Positions 1 to 8,839 are shown, counted from the first letter of the stretch. The stretch is 64,000 nucleotides of DNA from an uncultured Flavobacterium sp. (GCF_946481155.1 NZ_CAMLMK010000002.1:1-64000); one strand, 5' to 3'. Notes: generated by a model not told the origin, from the letters alone. Numbers and translations are program-made.

Positions 1-426
1 GATGGCGATTTGTCTATTTTCGAAACCATTGATCAGATAGCTGTTGGTGATGTCCGTACCAAGATTAAAGATTTATTAGGAGCCTTTATGTTCAAGGGTG
101 ATGATATCCAAAAGAAAGTTAAAGTCCTTTCCGGAGGTGAGAAAACACGTCTGGCCATGATAAAATTATTATTAGAACCGGTAAACGTACTGATTCTGGA
201 TGAGCCTACGAACCACTTGGATATGAAAACGAAAGACATCATCAAAGATGCTTTGAAAGATTTCGACGGAACGCTGATTTTAGTATCACACGACCGTGAT
301 TTCCTTGACGGTTTGGCCGAGAAGGTTTTCGAATTCGGACACAAGCGCGTGAAAGAACATTTTGAGGACATCAAAGGTTTCCTGGCTCATAAGAAAATGG
401 AAAGTTTAAAAGAGATTGAGAAATAG
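1..426 (+). CDS. ABC-F family ATPase, C-terminal part (cut by window start)
   Basis: The reading frame is open from base 1, so the true start lies outside the window; 141 residues remain. They hold the end of a second ABC domain: signature LSGGEKTRLAM, Walker B LILDEPTNHLD and the H-loop SHDRDF. This arrangement without membrane segments is typical of ABC-F proteins, which bind the ribosomal E site or act in translation and antibiotic protection (family knowledge). The tail after the H-loop is short, as in YbiT/EttA-like members. Which ABC-F subgroup it belongs to cannot be told from this fragment. A hairpin terminator follows. Confidence 0.9.
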   Translation, partial: DGDLSIFETIDQIAVGDVRTKIKDLLGAFMFKGDDIQKKVKVLSGGEKTRLAMIKLLLEPVNVLILDEPTNHLDMKTKDIIKDALKDFDGTLILVSHDRDFLDGLAEKVFEFGHKRVKEHFEDIKGFLAHKKMESLKEIEK

Positions 427-455
427 ACGGCAGATTTTAGTCTGCAGATAACAGA

Positions 456-488
456 AAACCCTGAAAGATTTCCTTTCAGGGTTTTTCC
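456..488. terminator. Bidirectional terminator between ABC-F and VWA genes
   Basis: A 9-bp stem (CCCTGAAAG / CTTTCAGGG) is flanked by A-run and T-run, so it can end both the plus-strand ABC-F gene and the convergent VWA gene. Confidence 0.8.
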
Positions 489-507
489 TTTTTTATATTT
501 TAAAGGA

Positions 508-2052
508 TTAATTCACCGCATCCACTAATCGTATGAACTCTGATTTATAACCGTCTTCATCATTGTTCAGACCTTGTTTCGCCAGCGTTCGGATTGCGTC
601 GGAATCTTTGTTGGAAATTAGTTTGGAATCTCTCAATTTTAAGCCAAACCAGGCCACCGCGGAACTAAATTTAAAGTCTTTGGAAGATTTTTGCAGATCC
701 GTACTTTGATTTGCTATTGTTTTTATCATTTCGATGCTTTTCTCACCATCCGGTTTTTTATAGCGGAATTTTACTGTGGCCAATTCGTTGCTATAATCGG
801 AATCATCGTTTTTAACCGTTGTGTATTTTAACTTAGGTAAACTGTAATTGCTGTCTACTCCAATTGGAATGATTTCGTATAAAGCTGTTACTGTATGACC
901 GCTTCCTAATTCTCCCGCATCAATAGCGTCATTTTTGAAATCTTCGGCTTTTAATTTTCGGTTTTCATAACCAATTAAACGATAGGTCTGTACGTGTTTC
1001 GGATTGAACTCAATCTGGATTTTTACATCTTTTGCAATAGCAAACATATTTCCTTTGAATTCCTTGCCTAAGAAACGGTTCGCTTCCTGCATATTATCGA
1101 TATAGGCATAATTTCCATTGCCTTTGTCTGCTAAGATTTCCATTTTGCTGTCTTTGTAATTGCCCATTCCGTAACCTAAACAGGTTAAGAAAACACCTGA
1201 TTTTCTTTTTTCCTCAATTAGATCTTCCATGTCTTTATCAGAAGAAGCACCAACGTTAAAATCCCCGTCAGTGGCCAGAACTATTCTGTTATTGCCTTCT
1301 TTGATGAAATTTTCTTCCGCTATTTTGTATGCTAATTCAATGCCAGCTCCCCCGGCTGTACTTCCGCCCGCCATTAGTTCATCGAAGGCATCCATGATTT
1401 TATCTTTTTCATCACCCGAAGTCGGTGGTAAAACCAAACCGGCAGCTCCTGCATAAACCACAATGGAAACTTTGTCTTTGGCGCGAAGTTCCTGTACCAT
1501 TCTTTTCATTGATTCTTTGAGTAAAGGCAATTTGTTTTCTTCCTCCATGGAACCGGAAACATCAATTAAAAATACAATATTGGAAGCCGGAAGATTTTCC
1601 ATTTCGATGTTTCTTCCCTGCAATCCAATCTTTAATAACCTGTGTTTTTCATTCCATGGGCAATTGCTGTATTCTGTGTTAATGGCAAAGGGATGCGTAT
1701 CGGCCGGCTGCGGATAGCTGTACTTGAAGAAATTCATCATTTCTTCCACACGAACGGCATCTTTCGGTACGGGCTGGCCGTTATTGATAAAGCGACGGAT
1801 ATTAGTATAAGAAGCATTATCCACATCAATTGAAAAAGTAGATAAAGGGTTGTTTTTTGGACTTTCAAAAGGATTTTCTTCAAATTCGGCATAGCTTTCC
1901 TGATTTACCGGTTCAGATTCGTAAACCTCTTCGGGGAGAAGTACAGCGGCTTCAGTGGATTCTATGTGAATTTCTTCTTCAGGTTTGTACTGTTTACAAC
2001 TGAAGAAAGCAAGCATAAGCAAGCTGCCCATAACAACAAAATACTTTTTCAT
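508..2052 (-). CDS. VWA domain lipoprotein (YfbK-like), paralogue 1
   Basis: This 514-residue protein starts at the ATG at 2052 rather than 2070, because MKKYFVVMG opens a clean lipoprotein signal ending in FFSC. After an acidic linker comes a YfbK-type N-terminal region, then a von Willebrand A domain with a complete MIDAS: DVSGSM near residue 164, GGSTAGG, and ATDGDF. The C-terminal 170 residues match the region that follows the VWA domain in E. coli YfbK. It probably sits in the outer membrane or periplasm and binds a protein partner through Mg2+. It lies downstream of a larger paralogue in a sigma/anti-sigma cluster, but a terminator separates the two, so it may be transcribed independently. 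The ligand is unknown. Confidence 0.85.
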   Translation of the reverse strand: MKKYFVVMGSLLMLAFFSCKQYKPEEEIHIESTEAAVLLPEEVYESEPVNQESYAEFEENPFESPKNNPLSTFSIDVDNASYTNIRRFINNGQPVPKDAVRVEEMMNFFKYSYPQPADTHPFAINTEYSNCPWNEKHRLLKIGLQGRNIEMENLPASNIVFLIDVSGSMEEENKLPLLKESMKRMVQELRAKDKVSIVVYAGAAGLVLPPTSGDEKDKIMDAFDELMAGGSTAGGAGIELAYKIAEENFIKEGNNRIVLATDGDFNVGASSDKDMEDLIEEKRKSGVFLTCLGYGMGNYKDSKMEILADKGNGNYAYIDNMQEANRFLGKEFKGNMFAIAKDVKIQIEFNPKHVQTYRLIGYENRKLKAEDFKNDAIDAGELGSGHTVTALYEIIPIGVDSNYSLPKLKYTTVKNDDSDYSNELATVKFRYKKPDGEKSIEMIKTIANQSTDLQKSSKDFKFSSAVAWFGLKLRDSKLISNKDSDAIRTLAKQGLNNDEDGYKSEFIRLVDAVN

Positions 2053-2246
2053 AAGATAGATTTTAAGCACTTAACGTTTCTTATTATCTTATTATTATGA
2101 TGGATTTTTAACAATTTTAAAAATTTATTTCAGCTATTTTTAAGTTGCTGAAATACAAGTGTTTAATTTTTTATTGTCGGTTCGAAATCGCTTGCTTTTA
2201 GCTCGTCTGATATGGTTTTTACTGATTGATAATAGTCAGATAAAGC

Positions 2247-2280
2247 AAAAACCCTGAAAGTGATCCTCCAGGGTTTTTTA
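2247..2280. terminator. Terminator between the two VWA paralogues
   Basis: Stem AAAAACCCTG / CAGGGTTTTT with A and T runs on both sides. It follows the stop of the 707-residue VWA gene on the minus strand by about 70 bases. The rest of the 296-base gap 2053-2348 is AT-rich; I see no gene in it. Confidence 0.75.
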
Positions 2281-2348
2281 ATTAACCAAAACACTTAACA
2301 AACTATAACAATTGCATTCAAAAAAAAGTATATTTTATTCAGAACCAG

Positions 2349-4472
2349 TTAGTTTACATCTTCTGTCAAACGGATGAATTCTGCTTTGTATCCGTCTGGG
2401 TCATTGGCAATTCCTTCATTGGCCAGTTTTTGAATAGCAGTTACATCTTTGTTGGCCACTAATTTCGAATCCCTCAATTTCAACCCAAACCATGCTACTG
2501 CGGCACTGAATTTAAAATCGGAAGAAGCCTGCGCGATGTCGCTGTCATTATTTTCAATTACAGTAACCATTTCAGTGCTTTTATTTCCGTCCGGTTTTTT
2601 GTAGCGGAATTTTATTGTGGCCAGTTCGTCAGCATATTTATCGGAAGCTTCTTTCTTCATGGTATATTTTAACTCAGGAGCTTCATTGAAAAAGCTGCTT
2701 TTTATCCCTGCAGGGATGATTTCGTATAAAGCAGTTACGGTATGTCCGCTGCCCAATTCTCCTGCATCTATGGCGTCGTTGGTAAAATCTTCAGCATGTA
2801 GTTTTCTGTTTTCATAACCAATCAGGCGATAACTTTGAACGTGTTTGGGATTGAATTCAATCTGGATTTTTACATCTTTGGCAATCGCAAACATGCTTCC
2901 TTTAAATTCTTTGCCTAAAAAACGATTCGCTTCCATAAGATTGTCGATGTAGGCATAATTTCCATTCCCATTATCGGATAAAATCTCCATTTTGCTATCC
3001 TTGTAATTACCCATGCCGTAACCCAAACAGGTTAAGAACACGCCGGATTCCCTTTTGTCTTCAATTAAAGTCTGCATTTCTGTATCGGAAGAAACTCCTA
3101 CATTAAAATCGCCGTCTGTTGCCAGAATCACACGGTTGTTGCCTCCTTCGATAAAATTTTCTTTAGCTACTTTATAAGCCAATTCGATTCCTGCACCACC
3201 GGCTGTGCTTCCACCGGCAGATAGGTTTTCTAATGCATTAAGTATAGTCTGTTTTTCGGAACCGCTGGTAGAAGGTAAAACCAATCCGGCAGCCCCGGCA
3301 TAAACCACTATTGCTACTTTGTCTTCTTTTCGTAACTGCTCTGTCATGACTCTGAGGGATTGCTTTACCAAAGGCAATCTGTTTTCATCACTCATAGACC
3401 CTGAAACATCAATCAGGAAAACGAAATTGGAAGCAGGTAGGGCATTAGTTGGAATGTTTTTTCCCTGCAATCCGATTTTCAGCAATTTGTGGTTCGCATT
3501 CCAGGGACATTCGCTGTATTCCGTATTGATAGAAAACGGATGATTGTCTTTCGGTTGCGGATACTGGTATTTGAAGAAGTTAACCATTTCCTCTACACGA
3601 ACGGCATCTTTTGGTACAGTGTCTCCATTAGTAATGAAACGACGGATGTTGGTATAGGAAGCATTGTCAACATCGATAGAAAAAGTGGAAAGTGGTGCCA
3701 ATTTTGGATTTTCGAATGTGTTTTCTAAGAAAGGATCGTAGCTTTCCTGAAAATCATCAAAATCTAAAGAGTTGTACGCCCCATTTTTATCAGTGATTTT
3801 GTCCAGTAATTTATCATTCTTTTTGTCTTCCTCATAGGTCATGTTGTTAGTTGTGATCAGCAAGACCCCATTTTTGCCTTTATTTCCAAAGACTTTTTTA
3901 GCATCTTCACTACTAACTACTTGAATCTTTTTAATATCTTTTAAATCAAGCGCTGAAACCATTTCTCTCTTAATTTTGTACCCATTCAAAAAGAAAAGCG
4001 CATCATCATTAACACTGAATTCCTGTTTGCTGAGAGCTACCAAATTATCGGCTAAATCCTGAAAATCTTTTTGGTTATTTGTCGTGGTTGGTGCTGTATT
4101 TAACTTTTGCTTAGCAAGAGGAGGGATTTTTTTTCCTTTACTATAACCAACAGCAGTAACCACAACACATTCGATTGAGTGGTATTCGGCGATCATGGCA
4201 ATATTGATTTTGTCTGCAGCTCCTACTGTTGCTTGAGTATCTTTCATTCCGATATAAGAGAAAACTAAAATTTCACCGGTTTTGGCTTTAATGGAATAAT
4301 TTCCATCAATGTCCGTTTGGGTGCCTCTTGTAGTTCCTTTTACTATTATTTGAACTCCCGGAAGCGGCAGGCCGGCTTCAGTAACTTTTCCTGTTATTGT
4401 TTTTTCCTGTCCGAAGGCAAGGAAACTTATAAGCATAGCAATGGCTAATGAAAATGTTTTAAATTTTTCCAT
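2349..4472 (-). CDS. VWA protein with carboxypeptidase-regulatory and plug-like domains, paralogue 2
   Basis: A signal peptide (about residues 1-21) is followed by a carboxypeptidase D regulatory-like beta domain (25-95, with ITGKV, GTQTDIDGNYSI and FSYIGM), then a short TonB-plug-like segment (about 155-208) ending in KNGVLLITT. Residues 245-707 are a YfbK-type VWA module closely similar to the downstream paralogue, with MIDAS DVSGSM at about 355. The N-terminal part resembles the opening of SusC-like receptors, but no beta-barrel follows, so this looks like a fusion of receptor front end and VWA adhesion module. The gene lies 33 bases downstream of the anti-sigma-like gene and is probably in its operon. 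Its function is unknown. Confidence 0.85.
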   Translation of the reverse strand: MEKFKTFSLAIAMLISFLAFGQEKTITGKVTEAGLPLPGVQIIVKGTTRGTQTDIDGNYSIKAKTGEILVFSYIGMKDTQATVGAADKINIAMIAEYHSIECVVVTAVGYSKGKKIPPLAKQKLNTAPTTTNNQKDFQDLADNLVALSKQEFSVNDDALFFLNGYKIKREMVSALDLKDIKKIQVVSSEDAKKVFGNKGKNGVLLITTNNMTYEEDKKNDKLLDKITDKNGAYNSLDFDDFQESYDPFLENTFENPKLAPLSTFSIDVDNASYTNIRRFITNGDTVPKDAVRVEEMVNFFKYQYPQPKDNHPFSINTEYSECPWNANHKLLKIGLQGKNIPTNALPASNFVFLIDVSGSMSDENRLPLVKQSLRVMTEQLRKEDKVAIVVYAGAAGLVLPSTSGSEKQTILNALENLSAGGSTAGGAGIELAYKVAKENFIEGGNNRVILATDGDFNVGVSSDTEMQTLIEDKRESGVFLTCLGYGMGNYKDSKMEILSDNGNGNYAYIDNLMEANRFLGKEFKGSMFAIAKDVKIQIEFNPKHVQSYRLIGYENRKLHAEDFTNDAIDAGELGSGHTVTALYEIIPAGIKSSFFNEAPELKYTMKKEASDKYADELATIKFRYKKPDGNKSTEMVTVIENNDSDIAQASSDFKFSAAVAWFGLKLRDSKLVANKDVTAIQKLANEGIANDPDGYKAEFIRLTEDVN

Positions 4473-4505
4473 GATACTGATTTTTTTAAGTTAAATGAGG
4501 ATATG

Positions 4506-5396
4506 CTATTTCTTTTGAGGAGCCGGCTTTCCGTTTTTTGTGGTGATGATTACTACGCCTTTTTTTCCTTTTTCGCCATAAGCAGCAACGGCCTTTTCGT
4601 CCTGAAGTATTTTAATAGTTTCAATCTCCTGCTTGTCGAGCGGAGCATAAGGGCTTGTAGGATTCGGGCCAAAGAGCTGTGATTCTGTATAATAATTTCC
4701 GTTGATGATATATAAAGGATCAGTTAAAATTTCCATATTTTCGATATCATCGCTGTCCATATTGTTAAGGTCCATGTATTTTGTTGTTTTACCGTCAACC
4801 ACAAGCAATGGATTTTCTTTCTTCTGAATATTTTTACCGGTTGTTTTTTGTGGAGATACTGTGTTGAAATCTTCATTTCGTCTTACTCCGGCAGCGCTGT
4901 TTTTGATCGGTTTATAGGTCGGTGATACCTGTGTTACTGTTGGCTTCTGCAGTTGTCCGCTCTCAATCGGATTGTTTTCTTTCACCACAGTAGCCGGATT
5001 AATGGCAACTTCAGGAAGTGCTGGTCTGGAAATAATAATAGTTTTCGGTACTTCTTTTAGCGGTTTATCTTTCTCTGTTTCAATGGTTGTTTCTGGCTGA
5101 ATGGTATCTTTCGGTTTTGAAACAGTGTCAATGACAGTTACATCGTTTACTAAGACAGGTTTTTGTTTTAAGGGTTGTGCCGTATCCGTTTTGAGCCATA
5201 AAAGGCCAACGATAACCACCAGCAGAACAGAACTTCCGATGGCAATTTTTTTCCAGAGATTATTCTCTTTTATCAGGATTTTTTGATCCAGTTTAGTTTC
5301 CACCTGGTTCCAGATTTTCTCCATGTTGGGAAAATCTTTGGTTTCAGCATTTTCTGCTGCCTTTTTTATGTTGTTATATAATGATTCGTGTTCCAT
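4506..5396 (-). CDS. Membrane anti-sigma-like protein with C-terminal plug-like repeat
   Basis: This 296-residue protein has a short cytoplasmic N-terminus (1-48), one membrane segment (about 51-67), a Pro/Thr/Lys-rich periplasmic linker (70-190) and a C-terminal part (195-293) with KYMDLNNMDSDDIENMEIL and, near the end, EIETIKIL followed by KGKKGVVIITT. Those two stretches resemble the end of TonB plug domains. It begins 2 bases after the ECF sigma stop codon, the usual place for an anti-sigma factor, but no ZAS/HCC zinc motif is visible. I infer an anti-sigma or signalling role from position and topology only. Confidence 0.75.
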   Translation of the reverse strand: MEHESLYNNIKKAAENAETKDFPNMEKIWNQVETKLDQKILIKENNLWKKIAIGSSVLLVVIVGLLWLKTDTAQPLKQKPVLVNDVTVIDTVSKPKDTIQPETTIETEKDKPLKEVPKTIIISRPALPEVAINPATVVKENNPIESGQLQKPTVTQVSPTYKPIKNSAAGVRRNEDFNTVSPQKTTGKNIQKKENPLLVVDGKTTKYMDLNNMDSDDIENMEILTDPLYIINGNYYTESQLFGPNPTSPYAPLDKQEIETIKILQDEKAVAAYGEKGKKGVVIITTKNGKPAPQKK

Positions 5397-5398
5397 GA

Positions 5399-5935
5399 CT
5401 ACCTTGCTTTTTGATAATAAAGACGGTTGACTAAATCCTTTAGTTTGGTTTTAGCCACGTTTAACTGTGACTTCGAGGTGCCTTCCGAGATGTTAAGCAT
5501 TGCAGCGATTTCTTTATGTCCGAATCCCTCGATGACAAACAGATTAAAAATCGCCCGGCAACCTTCCGGAAGTTGTTCTACCAGATTCAGCAAATCTTCT
5601 TCTTCCAATGGTGTTTCTGCAGGGCTTTCCGGCTGATGTGTGAACTTAGTATCTTCTAAATACAGGTTGAAGTTCACATTCCGTTTCAGCTGATGCAAAC
5701 AATGGTTTACCGTAATTTTTCTGGCCCAGGCTTCAAAAGCGCCCATTTCTTTAAGCTGATCCATTTTAGTGAAAATAGTATAGAAAGCATCGGCCAATAC
5801 TTCTTCTATTTCTTCCTCTTTTTTAAGATACCGCTTGCAGGTCCGATATAATTTGGGTGCCAGAAATTCATACACCTGACGCTGGGCATCACGTTGCATT
5901 TTTTTACAGGCGGTTAGTATTTTTTCTTCTATCAC
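5399..5935 (-). CDS. ECF RNA polymerase sigma factor
   Basis: At 178 residues it has the normal size for a group 4 sigma factor. Region 2 covers about residues 15-85 with FEAWARKITVNHCLHQLKR, and region 4 (about 115-170) has LPEGCRAIFNLFVIEGFGHKEIAAML, a helix-turn-helix typical of sigma-70 region 4. It is the first gene of a minus-strand run with the anti-sigma-like protein (2-base gap) and the plug/VWA protein, so it probably controls that operon. The specific stimulus cannot be seen. Confidence 0.92.
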   Translation of the reverse strand: MIEEKILTACKKMQRDAQRQVYEFLAPKLYRTCKRYLKKEEEIEEVLADAFYTIFTKMDQLKEMGAFEAWARKITVNHCLHQLKRNVNFNLYLEDTKFTHQPESPAETPLEEEDLLNLVEQLPEGCRAIFNLFVIEGFGHKEIAAMLNISEGTSKSQLNVAKTKLKDLVNRLYYQKAR

Positions 5936-5999
5936 AATAAGGTCTTTATACTAAAGAGGCGTTTTTTTATAAAAAGGTTGGGAAGAGTATGAAAAAAAA

Positions 6000-6833
6000 T
6001 TATTTTTTTACTGTCAGCTTGTAGATTGCCGCGTTCAAAACTTCAGTATCGTTATCTTCGCAAAGCAGAAAGGTGATTTCTTTTTCGGTTTCCGAATAAA
6101 GCGTCAGTCCTTCAAATTTGTGTGTGTCGGTGATTTGCTTTGTGAAGTCGACGGTCATTTCTTTAGCATCAAGACGGCCTATGAAACTTCCCAAAACTTC
6201 CCCGTCATGATAAGTGGAATTGGTATTTTCCGCAGTGGCTAAAAAGTAAATCTTATCATCTACCAGCACAGCATCAGTGAAACTTGAAGAAATGCCTTTT
6301 ATTTTCGGAAGGTCAATTTCAGTGTTAATGATGTTGAATTCCTCGGTCAGGTTTTTTCCCTGAATAGTGAAAACAATGTTTTTTCCTTTAGCGCCATTGC
6401 CGCGGTTGAACAGAAACCATTCCGTGCCATTATAAACGGCGCCTTCGATGTTGAGGTCGTCCTGTGGCAGTTCGGCGAAAGACTGCATGGAAAGGTACAG
6501 GTCGCTCAAATCGGTTGTTTTAATGATTGCTTTAGTTTTTGCATCAATTTCTACCATATTATTGCGTTTTTCGGTGGATCCGGAGCCGAAAACGTATATT
6601 TTTCCATCATAAGCTGTAACAGCTTCAAAATCGGGTTTTTCTTTTTTGGGAATGTTTTCTGAAGGAGTTTCCGTTAGCGGATGCCGTTTCAATTCCTTGT
6701 TTCCCATTTGGTATTCATAAAGATAACTGCTGTTGTCTCCGATAATATAAAGATGATTGTCTTTGTATATAAGTCCGGAAGCCGAACCGATTCCGATAAT
6801 CTGGAAGAGTATTTCTAAGGTGAATTTGTGCAT
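6000..6833 (-). CDS. Hypothetical beta-propeller-like protein
   Basis: A 277-residue protein with recurring short blocks of the type LIYKDNHLYIIGD, VTAYDGKIYVFGSGS, GAVYNGTEWFLFNRG and AVLVDDKIYFLAT, the rhythm of a beta-propeller. No convincing signal peptide is seen, although the first 15 residues are hydrophobic. It resembles a Bacteroidetes family of uncharacterised propellers (possibly the DUF6929 group; recalled, not tested). It is divergent from the PPK2 gene, and the space between them holds a palindromic repeat copy. No catalytic residues are recognised. Confidence 0.6.
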   Translation of the reverse strand: MHKFTLEILFQIIGIGSASGLIYKDNHLYIIGDNSSYLYEYQMGNKELKRHPLTETPSENIPKKEKPDFEAVTAYDGKIYVFGSGSTEKRNNMVEIDAKTKAIIKTTDLSDLYLSMQSFAELPQDDLNIEGAVYNGTEWFLFNRGNGAKGKNIVFTIQGKNLTEEFNIINTEIDLPKIKGISSSFTDAVLVDDKIYFLATAENTNSTYHDGEVLGSFIGRLDAKEMTVDFTKQITDTHKFEGLTLYSETEKEITFLLCEDNDTEVLNAAIYKLTVKK

Positions 6834-6850
6834 AGCGATAGATTTGTGTT

Positions 6851-6930
6851 AGCCCCGATGGCAGCGGCATCCTTTTTTTGCTTTCACAAATGGCAAAAAA
6901 AGATAGAGAGTACAGCGGGTTAAAGCTGCT
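6851..6930 (-). repeat. Palindromic intergenic repeat, copy A
   Basis: About 80 bases, starting AGCCCCGATGGCAGCGGCAT on the plus strand and ending AGCGGGTTAAAGCT, with a perfect 10-bp inner hairpin (CTTTTTTTGC / GCAAAAAAAG). It matches the reverse complement of copy B (16349-16423) over most of its length. It lies between divergent genes. Confidence 0.75.
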
Positions 6931-6939
6931 AAAAATAAT

Positions 6940-6948
6940 TATATTTAC
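6940..6948 (+). promoter_or_regulatory. Possible -7 box for PPK2 gene
   Basis: TATATTTAC differs from TAnnTTTGC by one base and ends 18 bases before the ATG at 6967. No -33 TTTG is seen. Confidence 0.35.
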
Positions 6949-6966
6949 GAATATAAACCGAAAATT

Positions 6967-7839
6967 ATGACAGTATTTAATCCGGAAGATTTTAAAATCA
7001 CTTCTCCATTCAAAATAGCTGATTTTCCAACAGAACTGCAGGTTCCGATCGATGATGATGAAAAGGAAGACCGGCTCAAAGAAGTGCAGTTAAAGCTCAG
7101 CGAACTGCAGGATGTGATGTATGCCCACAATCGGTATAGTGTGCTGATCTGTCTTCAGGGAATGGATACGTCGGGAAAGGACAGCCTGATTCGTGAAGTT
7201 TTCAAGGAATTCAATTCGCGTGGGGTAGTGGTGCATAGTTTTAAAACGCCCAATTCCACTGAATTGGAGCACGATTATTTATGGCGTCATTATCTGGCGT
7301 TACCGGAAAAAGGAAAATTCGCGGTCTTTAACCGAACGCATTACGAGAATGTAATCGTCACAAGAGTACATCCGGAATATATTTTAAATGAAAACCTTCC
7401 CGGAATTGAGAAAGTAGAAGATATCACACCGGAATTTTGGGAAACCCGTTTTGAGCAGATCAATAATTTTGAGAAGCACATTACCCAAAACGGGACTATC
7501 ATTTTTAAGTTTTATCTCCATATGAGCAAGGAAGAACAGCGGAAACGATTGCTGCGTCGACTGGAAGAAGAAGAGCATCACTGGAAGTTTTCGCCAGGCG
7601 ATCTGAAGGAACGTGAGCTTTGGGACGATTACATGAAGTGCTATGAAGAAGCTATTAACAAAACTTCGACGGAAAACGCGCCATGGCACGTAATTCCTGC
7701 TGATGATAAGGAAATGGCCCGTTATATGGTGGCCAAAATTATCTGGGAAGAAATGCAGCAGCTCGCGGATATTAAGGAACCGGAATTAGATGAGAAAATT
7801 AAAGCAAACTTTGCCCAATATCTTGAGCAGTTGAAATAA
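6967..7839 (+). CDS. Polyphosphate kinase 2 family protein
   Basis: This 290-residue cytoplasmic protein has the PPK2 P-loop GMDTSGKD (about 65-72), the lid/Walker B region with FAVFNRTHYENVIVTRVHPE (about 117-137), and the KFYLHMSKEEQRKRLLRR segment typical of the family. PPK2 enzymes transfer phosphate between polyphosphate and nucleotides. The size fits a single-domain PPK2; whether AMP, ADP or GDP is preferred cannot be read from sequence by eye. It is a single-gene unit closed by a hairpin terminator. Confidence 0.92.
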   Translation: MTVFNPEDFKITSPFKIADFPTELQVPIDDDEKEDRLKEVQLKLSELQDVMYAHNRYSVLICLQGMDTSGKDSLIREVFKEFNSRGVVVHSFKTPNSTELEHDYLWRHYLALPEKGKFAVFNRTHYENVIVTRVHPEYILNENLPGIEKVEDITPEFWETRFEQINNFEKHITQNGTIIFKFYLHMSKEEQRKRLLRRLEEEEHHWKFSPGDLKERELWDDYMKCYEEAINKTSTENAPWHVIPADDKEMARYMVAKIIWEEMQQLADIKEPELDEKIKANFAQYLEQLK

Positions 7840-7878
7840 AAAAAGAGGTTGTCCCGAGAGACAACCTTATTTTTTTTC
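7838..7878. terminator. Bidirectional terminator PPK2 / META gene
   Basis: Perfect 8-bp stem AGGTTGTC / GACAACCT (7846-7853, 7860-7867) with A-run before and T-run after. It overlaps the ends of both convergent genes. Confidence 0.85.
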
Positions 7879-8292
7879 TGCTTCAAATTTCAGAAGCGGC
7901 GCCATTTTGGCTTTATTGAGCTGTAATCTGTTGTCAGTTACAGTATAGTTGTCGACGGTTTGCATCAGCTTGAGAAACTCTGTTTCTAATCCTATATCAT
8001 CACAAGCCATCATCGTTCCTATCATTTTTGAAAAGGCAATGCGATTTCCTGCGGTCAGTTCATAATTTCCTCCGAAACCGTTACAGCCGCTGTAGCCGGT
8101 TATGGTGTTTTCCCCTTTGTTTACTATCAGATAGATGTTTTTACCCTCCTGAGAAGTATGTACCGGCTTTCCCATCATTTCAACCAGAATCCATTTTGTG
8201 CTTTCCAGTGAAGAATCCATTACAGTCTGGTGATTTGTTTTACAGCTAAATAGCACTGCAATTACCGCGATTAATACGAATGCTTTTTTCAT
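7867..8292 (-). CDS. META domain lipoprotein (HslJ-like)
   Basis: I place the start at the ATG at 8292 (141 residues), not at 8415, because MKKAFVLIAVIAVLFSC is a clear lipoprotein signal and the longer version runs into the neighbouring gene. The mature part has the META/HslJ pattern: STKWILVEMMGKPV, then YSGCNGFGGNYEL, SKMIGTMMACDD, and ETEFLKLMQTVDNY. HslJ-like proteins are envelope-associated and linked to stress or novobiocin tolerance in E. coli; the role here is unproven. Confidence 0.88.
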   Translation of the reverse strand: MKKAFVLIAVIAVLFSCKTNHQTVMDSSLESTKWILVEMMGKPVHTSQEGKNIYLIVNKGENTITGYSGCNGFGGNYELTAGNRIAFSKMIGTMMACDDIGLETEFLKLMQTVDNYTVTDNRLQLNKAKMAPLLKFEAEKK

Positions 8293-8329
8293 AAGATACT
8301 CTTTTTGTAGTCCTAAAGATACAAAAAAA

Positions 8330-8839
8330 TTAAATCTTAAAGCCGTAAGCCAGGCGACACGAAACCTGTCCTGTATCATATTCGCTATAGTTCTCATAGC
8401 GTAGGCTGATGTCAATATGTTTCATGGCAATGCCGATTCCGGGCGCCCATAATGTCGAGTTTCCCATTTCTTTCGTAGTTCCGAAAGCACCTCCGGCTTC
8501 GCCTAGAACGTAGAATTGATTTCCAAGAAAGGCCTTAAAACCTAATTTTGCAGGAATAAAGCCGCCATCATCACCTTCACTGAACAGATGCGTATATCCT
8601 GTGGTAAAAGCTAAAGAGGTTTTGGTTGTGATGTCATATTGTAATCTTGCATCAGTTCCCAGACTGTAGTGATAGGCATCGTTAATGGGAACGCCACCGT
8701 TAAGTCCGAATCCGATGCGCCAGTGATGAAGGTATTCCGGTGGCGGCGAAGTGGCCGTTTCCTGAGCTTTTATATCCATTGAAAATAACATTGCCGATGC
8801 TCCAACAAATAAGGCTAAAATTCTGTTTACGTTTTTCAT
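8330..8839 (-). CDS. Small outer-membrane beta-barrel-like protein
   Basis: Starting at the ATG at 8839 gives 169 residues with a signal peptide ending near IKAQ. The rest alternates in the manner of amphipathic strands (WRIGFGLNGG, TSLAFTTGYTHLF, FYVLGEAGGAFG, ISLRYENYSEY) and ends in LAYGFKI. This suggests an 8-strand barrel of the OmpW/OmpA-barrel type. No specific family is recognised. It lies 37 bases upstream of the META lipoprotein and may share its transcript. Confidence 0.7.
   Translation of the reverse strand: MKNVNRILALFVGASAMLFSMDIKAQETATSPPPEYLHHWRIGFGLNGGVPINDAYHYSLGTDARLQYDITTKTSLAFTTGYTHLFSEGDDGGFIPAKLGFKAFLGNQFYVLGEAGGAFGTTKEMGNSTLWAPGIGIAMKHIDISLRYENYSEYDTGQVSCRLAYGFKI

Noticed and set aside
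508..5935. The VWA cluster as a MoxR/Bat aerotolerance-type operon
   Set aside because: No MoxR AAA+ ATPase or BatA/B/D-type proteins are present; the VWA proteins are of the YfbK type.
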